Of a stretch of 5,777 nucleotides of DNA, positions 1 through 4,723 are shown piece by piece. Origin of the DNA: DATKDF01 sp035512795 (lineage in GTDB: Bacteria > Acidobacteriota > Vicinamibacteria > Vicinamibacterales > SCN-69-37); NCBI GenBank assembly GCA_035512795.1, contig DATKDF010000194.1, forward strand, positions 1 through 5,777, read 5' to 3'. Every line of letters starts with the position of its first letter. Within the stretch, counting starts at the first letter, position 1. The notes beneath the pieces were generated by a model. That model saw only the letters and a program-made list of their open reading frames with translations. It made no database searches and was not told the origin of the DNA. The position numbers and the translations under genes are program-made.

Positions 1-177
1 GGGTATCGATTCCGCGTCGTCGACGGCCTGCTCACCAACTTCCACCTGCCGCGCTCGTCGCTGCTCATGCTGGTGTGCGCGTACGGCGGGCGGGACCTGG
101 TCCTGGCGGCGTACCGGGACGCCGTGGCACGTGGATTCCACTTCTACAGCTACGGCGACGCCATGTTGCTGCGATAG
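1..177 (+). CDS. queA: QueA, S-adenosylmethionine:tRNA ribosyltransferase-isomerase (3' end only)
   Basis: Open from the first base to a TAG stop; only the C-terminal 58 residues lie in the window, so the start and most of the enzyme are outside. Two stretches are hallmarks of the QueA C-terminus: TNFHLPRSSLLMLVCAYGG near the beginning of the fragment, and YRDAVARGFHFYSYGDAMLL just before the stop. From family knowledge, QueA transfers and isomerises the ribosyl part of S-adenosylmethionine onto preQ1 at position 34 of GUN-anticodon tRNAs, giving epoxyqueuosine in the cytoplasm. In many bacteria tgt follows queA; here the next gene is an unrelated cell-wall enzyme, so any queuosine operon does not continue downstream. 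No obvious intrinsic terminator separates the stop from the next promoter-like sequence. The family call is secure; nothing can be said about the missing N-terminal part. Confidence 0.95.
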   Translation, partial: GYRFRVVDGLLTNFHLPRSSLLMLVCAYGGRDLVLAAYRDAVARGFHFYSYGDAMLLR

Positions 178-193
178 GGCGCCGGTGGCGGGG

Positions 194-223
194 TTGACAG
201 GGTTCGCGGTGGCTTGCGATAGT
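194..223 (+). promoter_or_regulatory. Candidate sigma70-type promoter for the DUF882 peptidase gene
   Basis: A perfect -35 hexamer TTGACA (194-199) is followed after 18 bp by GATAGT (218-223), which matches 4 of 6 positions of the -10 consensus. It lies in the gap after the queA stop. The -10 overlaps the most upstream possible GTG start (222), and transcription would be expected to begin around 230. That argues for a start at GTG 234 or GTG 246 with almost no 5' leader. This is inferred from sequence only. Confidence 0.55.
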
Positions 224-233
224 GGAATCACCC

Positions 234-773
234 GTGCATTCGAACGTGTCTCGTCGCAGGTTCCTGGCGGTCGTGGGCGGCGCCCTGCCGGCGCTGGCCA
301 TGCCGCGGACGCTCTTCGCGGATGGGGCGCCGAGCCGCGCGCTCAGCTTCGTGCACACCCACACGCGCGAGCGGCTCGAGGTCGAGTATTTCAGCGGCGG
401 CAAGTACGTGGCTGATGCCCTCGGGGCCGTCAACCACGTCCTGCGCGACTTCCGCACGGGCGACGTGCACCCGATCGATCCCGACCTGCTCGACCTGCTG
501 CACGAGCTCACCAACGCCACCGGTTCGGTCAAGCCCCTTCAGGTCATCTCCGGCTATCGCTCGCCGGTCACCAACGGCGCGTTGCGCGCACGAAGCGAAG
601 GCGTGGCGGCCGGCAGCCTGCACATGAAGGGGCAGGCCATCGACATCCGGCTGGCCGACGTGCCCCTGCCCCGGCTCCGGGCCGCGGCTCTCGAGCTCGG
701 CCGCGGCGGCGTGGGCTACTACCCGGCATCCGATTTCGTGCACGTCGACACGGGTCGCGTCCGTCGCTGGTAG
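234..773 (+). CDS. Tat-exported M15/DUF882 (YcbK/MepK-type) peptidoglycan endopeptidase
   Basis: About 179 residues from GTG 234, close to the roughly 180 residues of E. coli YcbK (MepK). The N-terminus carries a twin-arginine signal, SRRRFL at residues 6-11, then a hydrophobic stretch and a likely cleavage after LFA near residue 31, so the protein should be exported folded. The DUF882/M15 zinc-peptidase signatures are complete: SGYRSPVTN (about 106-114), SLHMKGQAIDI with His130 and Asp137, and FVHVDTG with His170. These correspond to the metal ligands of the D,D/L,D-carboxypeptidase fold. YcbK-type enzymes cut peptide cross-links in peptidoglycan, including 3-3 links. Start choice: GTG 222 gives the longest frame but sits inside the -10 element; 234 or 246 fit better and both keep the Tat motif. 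The 3' end overlaps the convergent L,D-transpeptidase gene by 55 bp. The family call is firm; the bond cleaved is inferred. Confidence 0.88.
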   Translation: MHSNVSRRRFLAVVGGALPALAMPRTLFADGAPSRALSFVHTHTRERLEVEYFSGGKYVADALGAVNHVLRDFRTGDVHPIDPDLLDLLHELTNATGSVKPLQVISGYRSPVTNGALRARSEGVAAGSLHMKGQAIDIRLADVPLPRLRAAALELGRGGVGYYPASDFVHVDTGRVRRW

Positions 774-2461
774 GTCGGACCGCTGTCCTTCATCAGCGCC
801 TCGTCGAGCGCGGCATCCTGGCCGTAGATGTCGTCGGCGAAGCGCATCGCGCCGTCCTCCGGCGCGACGAGCGCGGTCGAATAGAAGACGACCACCTGAA
901 TCGGATCCAGCAGATCGACGCGACGGTTCCACGCCCCGTTCATCGCCGCCAGAATCCGGTCGCGCGTCCACACCGGGTCGCCGGCCAGGACCCACTCGGC
1001 CAGCGCCACCGGATCGGCGACGCGAATGCACCCGTGGCTCAGGTCGCGCCGCGCCTGCCGGAACAGGAGCGGCGCCGGCGTGTCGTGCATGTACACGTTG
1101 TCATCGTTGGGAAACACGAACTTGACGCGTCCGAGCGCGTTGGTCGGGCCGGGCCGCTGCCGCAGGCGAACGCCCTCGCGTCCGAGCCGCGCGATGTTCT
1201 CGGGTGTCGGCGGCAGGACCGCCGCGTTGTCGCCCGGGCCCTGCACCATCTCCAGGTTCTGGCGGTCGAGGTACTCGGGGTCGCGTCGCAGGATCGGCAG
1301 CATCTCGTTGCGGAGGATCGAGGCCGGGACGTTCCAGTACGGCCGGAAGATCACGTGCTCGAGGCTCTTGGCCAGCGCGGGCGTCTCCGTGCCGAGCGCC
1401 CGGCCGACGATGACGGCCATCGTGACGGCCGGCGCGCCATCGGCTGGACCGTGGTCCCAGGCCCACAACCGGAACATCGGAATGTTCACGGCCACGAAGC
1501 GGCCCCTCGACAGGTCGGGCAGCCAGCGCAGCCGCTCGAGCGCGAGTTCGATCTGGCGGACGCGCCAGGAGAGCGGCACTCGCAAGGCCGCCTGCGTCGC
1601 TCGTCCGATCACGCCGTCGGGCGCGAGCCCGTGCCGTTCCTGAAAGCGCATGACCCCCGCGTGTGTCGGCTCGTCGTACAGCCCGGAAGGCGGGAGCGGC
1701 GCGTCGGGGGGCAGGTCGCCCACGGTCACGAGCAGTCGGTGAAGCGTCGCAAGTCCGGGATACACGTCGCCCGGCCGCACCGTACCGGTGAACGCGGGCA
1801 CGTCGTCGTCGGTCGCGGCGGCCGAGAGCGCGCGGTAGTGCGCGAGCCTGGCGCGGAGCGCGCGATAGTGCGTGAGCGGCGGTGTCAGGTCCGTGGCGGC
1901 CTCCGCCAGGCGGTTGCCCGCAAGCGCATTCCACACGATGTCTGCAAAGTCGTGGTCGTCTTCGGGCACAGTGCCCACGAACCCGGCCGCCCGCGGATCG
2001 ATTCTGCCGATGTGCAGGTGCCGGAAGTACCGCAGCACCCCGACGCTCAGCAGCACCTCGAACGTTGCCGCCGTCGCTGGTGCCGGTGCGGCGCCGCCGA
2101 GGCGGCCGGCGAGCGCCGACAGTTCGGCCGTGCCGTAGTCGGCCGGGAGGAGCGCGTCGTTAGAGCTCTCGCCGAGCAGCCCGAGGGCTGTCCGAGCCTG
2201 GCCGTTGGGGCGGCCCGTCGAATCGACCCAGATGGGGCCGCCTGCCGACATCTCGTACAGAGTGGTCAGTTCGAGACCCGCGCGCGGTGATAGATCCGCG
2301 CGACGGGCGCTCACCAAGGCCGGCAGGGCACGCCGGATGGCGTCAGCCGCGGAAACCTGGCCGGCGGTCCAGCCCTGCGATCCGCCCAGGGCGACGACGC
2401 CCGGAACGCCGGCGAGCAGCAGGACGATGAACGATGTGGTGCGGCGTGTCGCGCTCGGCAT
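719..2461 (-). CDS. YcbB/LdtD-type L,D-transpeptidase
   Basis: A 580-residue protein, comparable with E. coli LdtD (YcbB, about 615). Residues 9-26 form a hydrophobic signal or anchor segment after TRR, placing the enzyme in the periplasm. A YcbB-type scaffold region follows (about 40-225), then a peptidoglycan-binding repeat (about 230-295, with YDEPTHAGVMRFQERHGLAPDG), then the YkuD catalytic domain (about 320-490). The YcbB-family signature FRPYWNVP is at 372-379, the conserved His459 lies in YMHDT, and the catalytic motif SHGCIRV at 475-481 contains the nucleophile Cys478. Such enzymes form 3-3 (mDAP-mDAP) cross-links using tetrapeptide donors and are the target of carbapenems. The ATG start is chosen because it directly precedes the signal segment; the Shine-Dalgarno match upstream is weak. 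The last 20 or so residues look like an extension beyond the usual end and are encoded antisense to the DUF882 peptidase gene. Confidence 0.93.
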   Translation of the reverse strand: MPSATRRTTSFIVLLLAGVPGVVALGGSQGWTAGQVSAADAIRRALPALVSARRADLSPRAGLELTTLYEMSAGGPIWVDSTGRPNGQARTALGLLGESSNDALLPADYGTAELSALAGRLGGAAPAPATAATFEVLLSVGVLRYFRHLHIGRIDPRAAGFVGTVPEDDHDFADIVWNALAGNRLAEAATDLTPPLTHYRALRARLAHYRALSAAATDDDVPAFTGTVRPGDVYPGLATLHRLLVTVGDLPPDAPLPPSGLYDEPTHAGVMRFQERHGLAPDGVIGRATQAALRVPLSWRVRQIELALERLRWLPDLSRGRFVAVNIPMFRLWAWDHGPADGAPAVTMAVIVGRALGTETPALAKSLEHVIFRPYWNVPASILRNEMLPILRRDPEYLDRQNLEMVQGPGDNAAVLPPTPENIARLGREGVRLRQRPGPTNALGRVKFVFPNDDNVYMHDTPAPLLFRQARRDLSHGCIRVADPVALAEWVLAGDPVWTRDRILAAMNGAWNRRVDLLDPIQVVVFYSTALVAPEDGAMRFADDIYGQDAALDEALMKDSGPTYQRRTRPVSTCTKSDAG

Positions 2462-2587
2462 TGAAACCGGTCCGTGCCGACGACTACTGCAAGACAGGTG
2501 CCCTGAAATCGGCCCTTTTCTCAGCGGAAACAGGGGTGTGGGGAGGCTTCGCGCCGGGGAGTTTCACGCACCGCGTTCGGGCAGCTC
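2462..2587. other. Intergenic gap between vapC end and L,D-transpeptidase start
   Basis: This 126-bp gap must hold the promoter of the minus-strand transpeptidase unless that gene is read through from vapBC, which lies upstream on the same strand. I find no convincing -35/-10 pair and no hairpin followed by a T run. Only a weak 5-bp inverted repeat is visible (CCCTG 2501-2505, CAGGG 2531-2535). Read-through from vapBC therefore cannot be excluded from sequence. Confidence 0.4.
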
Positions 2588-2986
2588 TCAGTAACCCTCG
2601 ACCTCGAGTCCAGGCACCCGCCTGTAGTGCTCCGCGTTTCGCGTCACGACGGGCATCCCGTAGGCGAGCGCCGTGGCCGCGATCCAGAGGTCGTTGCCAC
2701 CAATCAGGCGTCCGTTCTCCTGAAGGTACCGGTAGATTCGCCCGTACTCCCAGCAGACGTCCGGGCTCGACGCCAGGACGAAGAATGGTGCGAGAAACGC
2801 CTCCCATCGCGGACGATCGGCGAGCGAGGTGCCCGACGCCAGTTCGCCGGCGACGATGAAAGGAAGATAGAGGCGGGCGGTGTCGTTCGTTTCGAGGAAG
2901 CCGACCGCCGGGCCGGGCGAACTCCGGTTGTGTTCGCGCTCGAGGTCGATGAGAAACGAGGTCTCGAGAATCAGCGATCGACCCAC
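2588..2986 (-). CDS. vapC: VapC-type PIN-domain ribonuclease toxin
   Basis: A 132-residue single PIN domain, the usual VapC length. Key positions: an N-terminal strand LILETSFLID with Glu8 where most PIN proteins have the first catalytic Asp and Asp14 further on, Glu48 in AGELASG, Asp99 in GGNDLWIAATALAYG, and the C-terminal TRNAEHYRRVPGLEVE block. These acidic residues form the Mg2+ site of an endoribonuclease; VapC toxins typically cut tRNA or rRNA and are held inactive by VapB. The start is GTG 2986, which overlaps the vapB 3' end by 16 bp and is preceded by GAGGA inside vapB (2994-2990 on the minus strand) with short spacing of about 3 nt, so the two are probably translationally coupled. 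No later start would keep the first PIN strand. Family assignment is firm; target RNA and activity are unknown, and the Glu8 substitution is a point to check. Confidence 0.9.
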   Translation of the reverse strand: MGRSLILETSFLIDLEREHNRSSPGPAVGFLETNDTARLYLPFIVAGELASGTSLADRPRWEAFLAPFFVLASSPDVCWEYGRIYRYLQENGRLIGGNDLWIAATALAYGMPVVTRNAEHYRRVPGLEVEGY

Positions 2987-3216
2987 TTGTCCTCGGGCGG
3001 CGCCTGGAGGCGCTTGAACGACTCAATCCGATTCAGCTCGGCGTCGGAGAAGTGCGGGCCGGCGCGGAAGGCATCCAGGAGCGCCCGCGCGGTCGTCGTA
3101 TCTTCGGGCCAGGTGGCTCTGAGGACGACCTCGCTGAACGATTCACCGGGATAACGGCGGGCCGCGCGGAGCCGGTCGTACGCCTCCTTCTTGAGCGACA
3201 CGGTCTTGGTACTCAC
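2971..3216 (-). CDS. vapB: VapB-type antitoxin (DUF217-like)
   Basis: From GTG 3216 the product is 81 residues and begins MSTKTVSLKKEAYDRLRAAR, which matches the N-terminus of the DUF217/VapB antitoxin family: a short DNA-binding strand, then helices, with GESFSEVVLRA as the next conserved block. The C-terminal half (about 35-81) is charged, as expected for the toxin-wrapping tail. An upstream in-frame TTG at 3252 would add 12 residues, but these would be encoded across the promoter and operator, so I prefer 3216. VapB should neutralise VapC and repress its own operon by binding the inverted repeat just upstream. There is no Shine-Dalgarno sequence ahead of GTG 3216; the -10-like element ends only 6 nt before it, consistent with a leaderless transcript. 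It is the first gene of the two-gene vapBC operon and is divergent from the deoxyhypusine-synthase-like gene. Confidence 0.87.
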   Translation of the reverse strand: MSTKTVSLKKEAYDRLRAARRYPGESFSEVVLRATWPEDTTTARALLDAFRAGPHFSDAELNRIESFKRLQAPPEDKWVDR

Positions 3217-3217
3217 C

Positions 3218-3239
3218 TGTGCAATATGCACATTGCACA
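3218..3239. promoter_or_regulatory. Operator-like inverted repeat upstream of vapB
   Basis: TGTGCAAT (3218-3225) and ATTGCACA (3232-3239) form a perfect 8-bp inverted repeat around a 6-bp spacer. Within it are three half-sites: TGTGCA at 3218, TGCACA at 3227 and TGCACA at 3234. The first two make a tight 15-bp palindrome and the last two a direct repeat with 1 bp between. The site covers the candidate vapB -10 element and ends 1 bp before the GTG start. VapB-VapC complexes commonly bind such palindromes for autoregulation; that role is inferred here. Confidence 0.7.
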
Positions 3240-3252
3240 TGGCCGCGGTCAA
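3223..3252 (-). promoter_or_regulatory. Candidate vapBC promoter
   Basis: Read on the minus strand, TTGACC (3252-3247, 5 of 6 to consensus) is followed after 18 bp by CATATT (3228-3223, 4 of 6). The -10 lies inside the palindromic operator, so a bound repressor would block RNA polymerase. Initiation 7 nt after the -10 would fall on the G of GTG 3216, giving a leaderless vapB message. Confidence 0.5.
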
Positions 3253-3292
3253 GTCCAGCTCCAGCTCTTGGCGGGCCCAATCGACTGGCTGC

Positions 3293-3298
3293 TACGAT
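3293..3298 (+). promoter_or_regulatory. Candidate -10 element of the deoxyhypusine-synthase-like gene
   Basis: TACGAT matches 4 of 6 -10 consensus positions, including the most conserved T-A-...-T. It overlaps the ATG at 3297 and ends 7 nt before an in-frame GTG at 3306. The best upstream -35-like hexamer is TTGGCG (3268-3273), but its 19-bp spacing is long. If the element is real, transcription starts at about 3305 and the gene is leaderless from GTG 3306. Confidence 0.35.
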
Positions 3299-4256
3299 GG
3301 CCCGCGTGAAGCTCCCCTACGAAGAGCTCGACCTCTCCGGCCTCCGAACCTATCCGCTGTCTTCGCGCGCGAGCAAGGCCCGGCACGAGGATTTTGCGCG
3401 GCCCTGGCAGCCGTCGTCGGGGTTCGAGGGCTGGCTGGCGTCGCTGCCGAAAATCCTCGCCGCGGCCGAGTTTTCCGCCGTGGTCGATGCGATCCTCGCC
3501 GCCCGTGCCGCCGACCGCGTGTTGCTCTGGGGCCTCGGCGCGCACGTCATCAAGACGGGGCTCTCGCCGGTCGTGATCGATCTGATGGAGCGCGGGTTCG
3601 TGTCGGCGCTCGCGCTGAATGGCGCCGGACTCATCCACGACTTCGAGGTCGCCCTCTCAGGCGCCACGTCGGAGGACGTCGACGCGGCGCTCGGCCCCGG
3701 CACCTTCGGGATGGCCGACGAAACCGGACGCGAGCTGAACGACGTGATCCGCGAGGGCGTCGCGAATCGACTCGGCCTGGGACAATCAGTCGCGGCACAT
3801 CTTCTGGCGCGCCAGCCGCCGCACGCCGATCTGTCGCTCCTGGTCGCGGCAGCCCGCCTCGAGATTCCGGTCACCGTGCACGTCGGCGTCGGCACCGACA
3901 TCATCCACATGCATCCGGCCGCCTCCGGCGAAGCGATTGGCGCCGGCAGCCTCAAGGACTTCCGGTACCTGGCCGCCATCGTCGCGAAGATGGCCGGCGG
4001 TGTGTACTTGAACTGCGGCTCGGCCGTGATGCTGCCCGAAGTGTTCCTGAAAGCCGTGTCGCTCGCGCGCAACCGCGGCGCGTCGCTCGAGGGCCTGACG
4101 ACGGTGAACGTCGACTTCGTGCGGCAGTACCGCCCGGAGACCAACGTCGTCCGCCGCCCGGTCGCCGGCATCGGCAAGGGCTACTCGCTCACCGGGCACC
4201 ACGAGCTGCTGCTGCCGATGTTGGCGGCGGCGATCATCGCGGCTACGACGCGGTAG
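3297..4256 (+). CDS. Deoxyhypusine-synthase-like protein, substrate unknown
   Basis: A 319-residue soluble protein from ATG 3297, or 316 from GTG 3306 (beginning MKLPYEELDLSGLRTYP). Neither start has a Shine-Dalgarno sequence. Conserved-looking blocks in order: LLWGLGAHVIKTGLSP (76-91), LALNGAGLIHDFEVALSG (105-122), TSEDV (124-128), FGMADET (137-143), VTVHVGVGTDIIHMHP (192-207), LNCGSAVMLPEVFLKA (238-253), and YRPETNVV followed by GIGKGY and a HHELLLPML tail (278-309). The order resembles deoxyhypusine synthase: an isgG/AGG-type Rossmann segment, a TD-x-H segment, a GGGV-like glycine turn, then a lysine in a short GK motif near the end. In eukaryotes and archaea that enzyme moves an aminobutyl group from spermidine to eIF5A using NAD. 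Bacteria use EF-P instead, so the real substrate here is unknown; a polyamine-related reaction is a guess. It stands alone, divergent from vapB. The stop is TAG 4254-4256. Confidence 0.72.
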   Translation: MARVKLPYEELDLSGLRTYPLSSRASKARHEDFARPWQPSSGFEGWLASLPKILAAAEFSAVVDAILAARAADRVLLWGLGAHVIKTGLSPVVIDLMERGFVSALALNGAGLIHDFEVALSGATSEDVDAALGPGTFGMADETGRELNDVIREGVANRLGLGQSVAAHLLARQPPHADLSLLVAAARLEIPVTVHVGVGTDIIHMHPAASGEAIGAGSLKDFRYLAAIVAKMAGGVYLNCGSAVMLPEVFLKAVSLARNRGASLEGLTTVNVDFVRQYRPETNVVRRPVAGIGKGYSLTGHHELLLPMLAAAIIAATTR

Positions 4257-4271
4257 ACGCGAGGGAGTCTG

Positions 4272-4477
4272 GCCGCCATCGATCTTGTGGATGGCCGCCC
4301 GGTGGAACAGCGTGAACGGGGCACGGCGACGAGATCGATATCGCGGGTCGTGCGCGGCTGGCCGTACCAGCCGGCCGCCACCGAGCCGGTCAGCATGTAC
4401 TGGATGCCCGGATCGTCGAGCTGTGAGGCCATCAGCTTGAGGACATCCAGTTGATCAGCCCCGAGTTCGAGGCTGAT
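4272..4477 (-). pseudogene. Remnant of a nucleotidyltransferase (AbiEii/MNT-like) gene
   Basis: On the minus strand, a frame reads LELGADQLDVLKLMASQL and then IQYMLTGSVAAGWYGQPRTT followed by RDIDLVAVP (4477-4319). This carries the GS plus D-x-D signature of small nucleotidyltransferases, as found in AbiEii-type and MNT toxin/antitoxin proteins. After VAVP the frame turns to nonsense, but a different frame (4316-4272) gives FTLFHRAAIHKIDGG, which looks like the later strand of the same fold (usual form: F-N-x-I-H ... K-x-D). The segment that should lie between the two is missing, and sequence homology stops close to the end of the neighbouring deoxyhypusine-synthase-like gene. The only in-frame standard start clear of the tRNA is ATG 4432, downstream of recognisable sequence. 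I read this as an internally deleted, frameshifted and 3'-truncated gene remnant. Confidence 0.65.
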
Positions 4478-4537
4478 GTCAGCGGCCGGCGCGGAGTGCG
4501 ATAACCGCCAGGCGGCCCGACCGGCCGGCGTCTTGTG

Positions 4538-4543
4538 TATGAT
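4538..4543 (+). promoter_or_regulatory. -10 element of the tRNA gene
   Basis: TATGAT, 5 of 6 matches to TATAAT, ends 11 bp before the mature tRNA 5' end at 4555, so the primary transcript would have a leader of only a few nucleotides. The -35 region is GC-rich and shows no good hexamer. Confidence 0.6.
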
Positions 4544-4554
4544 GCTGGTTTGCC

Positions 4555-4630
4555 GCCGGTGTAGCTCAGTGGTTAGAGCATGCGGCTCATATCCGCAGGG
4601 TCCGGGGTTCAAGTCCCTGCACCGGCACCA
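4555..4630 (+). tRNA. tRNA with CAT anticodon (tRNA-Ile2 or elongator tRNA-Met)
   Basis: A complete 76-nt cloverleaf with encoded CCA. The acceptor stem GCCGGTG/CACCGGC pairs perfectly; the D arm is GCTC-AGTGGTTA-GAGC; the anticodon stem TGCGG/CCGCA encloses the loop CTCATAT with anticodon CAT at 4588-4590; the variable loop is GGGTC; the T arm is CGGGG-TTCAAGT-CCCTG with one G-T pair; the discriminator is A. The paired 1-72 position and the lack of three G-C pairs in the anticodon stem rule out the initiator. Features shared with E. coli tRNA-Ile2 are the 8-nt D loop, the TTCAAGT T loop, U12-A23, C29-G41 and A73. Against that, the 4-69 pair is G-C rather than C-G, and position 38 is T rather than A. 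Tools will label it Met by anticodon; whether C34 becomes lysidine is open. A -10 element lies upstream and a terminator directly downstream, so it is a single-gene unit. Confidence 0.96.
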
Positions 4631-4637
4631 TTTTTGA

Positions 4638-4676
4638 GGGCGTCCCGGCGTTCGGTCGGGACGCCCGTTTCAATTT
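4638..4676 (+). terminator. Rho-independent terminator of the tRNA gene
   Basis: GGGCGTCCCG (4638-4647) pairs perfectly with CGGGACGCCC (4657-4666). A further G-T and C-G pair can extend the stem to 12 bp around a GTTCG loop. The stem is followed by GTTTCAATTT. It starts 7 nt after the tRNA CCA end. The T tract is interrupted, but the stem is very strong. It separates the tRNA from tilS, which therefore needs its own promoter. Confidence 0.85.
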
Positions 4677-4720
4677 AGTGAATTCGCTCATCCACTCCAT
4701 TCACTCAATTCGCTGAATTG
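4668..4720. repeat. AT-richer tract of degenerate 9-bp repeats before tilS
   Basis: Units ending in AAT or CAT recur at 4674, 4683, 4691, 4700, 4709 and 4718, spaced 9, 8, 9, 9 and 9 bp: TTTCAAT, TTAGTGAAT, TCGCTCAT, CCACTCCAT, TCACTCAAT, TCGCTGAAT. The 8-mer AATTCGCT occurs exactly twice (4681 and 4707). The last unit is part of a perfect 6-bp inverted repeat, CAATTC-GCT-GAATTG (4706-4720), 3 bp before the tilS ATG. The tract is far less GC-rich than its surroundings and overlaps the terminator tail at its left end. Confidence 0.6.
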
Positions 4721-4723
4721 GCC

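Noticed and set aside
228..1031. Minus-strand open frame across the DUF882 peptidase and the transpeptidase 3' end
   Set aside because: Low-complexity Arg/Gly/Ala composition, no motif, and overlaps two well-supported genes.
1034..2290. Long plus-strand open frame (about 418 codons) antisense to the L,D-transpeptidase
   Set aside because: Rich in Arg, Gly, His and Val with no recognisable motif. It is the usual GC-driven shadow of the opposite-strand gene, whose domains are all intact.
2501..2535. Inverted repeat CCCTG/CAGGG considered as a vapC terminator or operator
   Set aside because: Five paired bases 25 bp apart with no T run; expected by chance in this composition.
3217..3252. Upstream TTG start extending VapB by 12 residues
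   Set aside because: The extra residues would be encoded by the promoter and palindrome, and the family N-terminus fits GTG 3216.
3350..4177. Minus-strand frame antisense to the deoxyhypusine-synthase-like gene
   Set aside because: Ser/Arg/Ala-rich translation without any family signature; a shadow frame.
4275..4295. Hairpin GCCATC (4275-4280) / GATGGC (4290-4295) after the deoxyhypusine-synthase-like stop, considered as a terminator
   Set aside because: Only 6 bp with a 9-nt loop and no T tract; it lies inside the nucleotidyltransferase remnant and is explained by its codons.
3191..4315. Plus-strand 374-codon frame overlapping the deoxyhypusine-synthase-like gene
   Set aside because: Longer than the true gene but almost all Arg/Gly/Ala/Pro with no conserved block; the overlapping frame carries all recognisable motifs.
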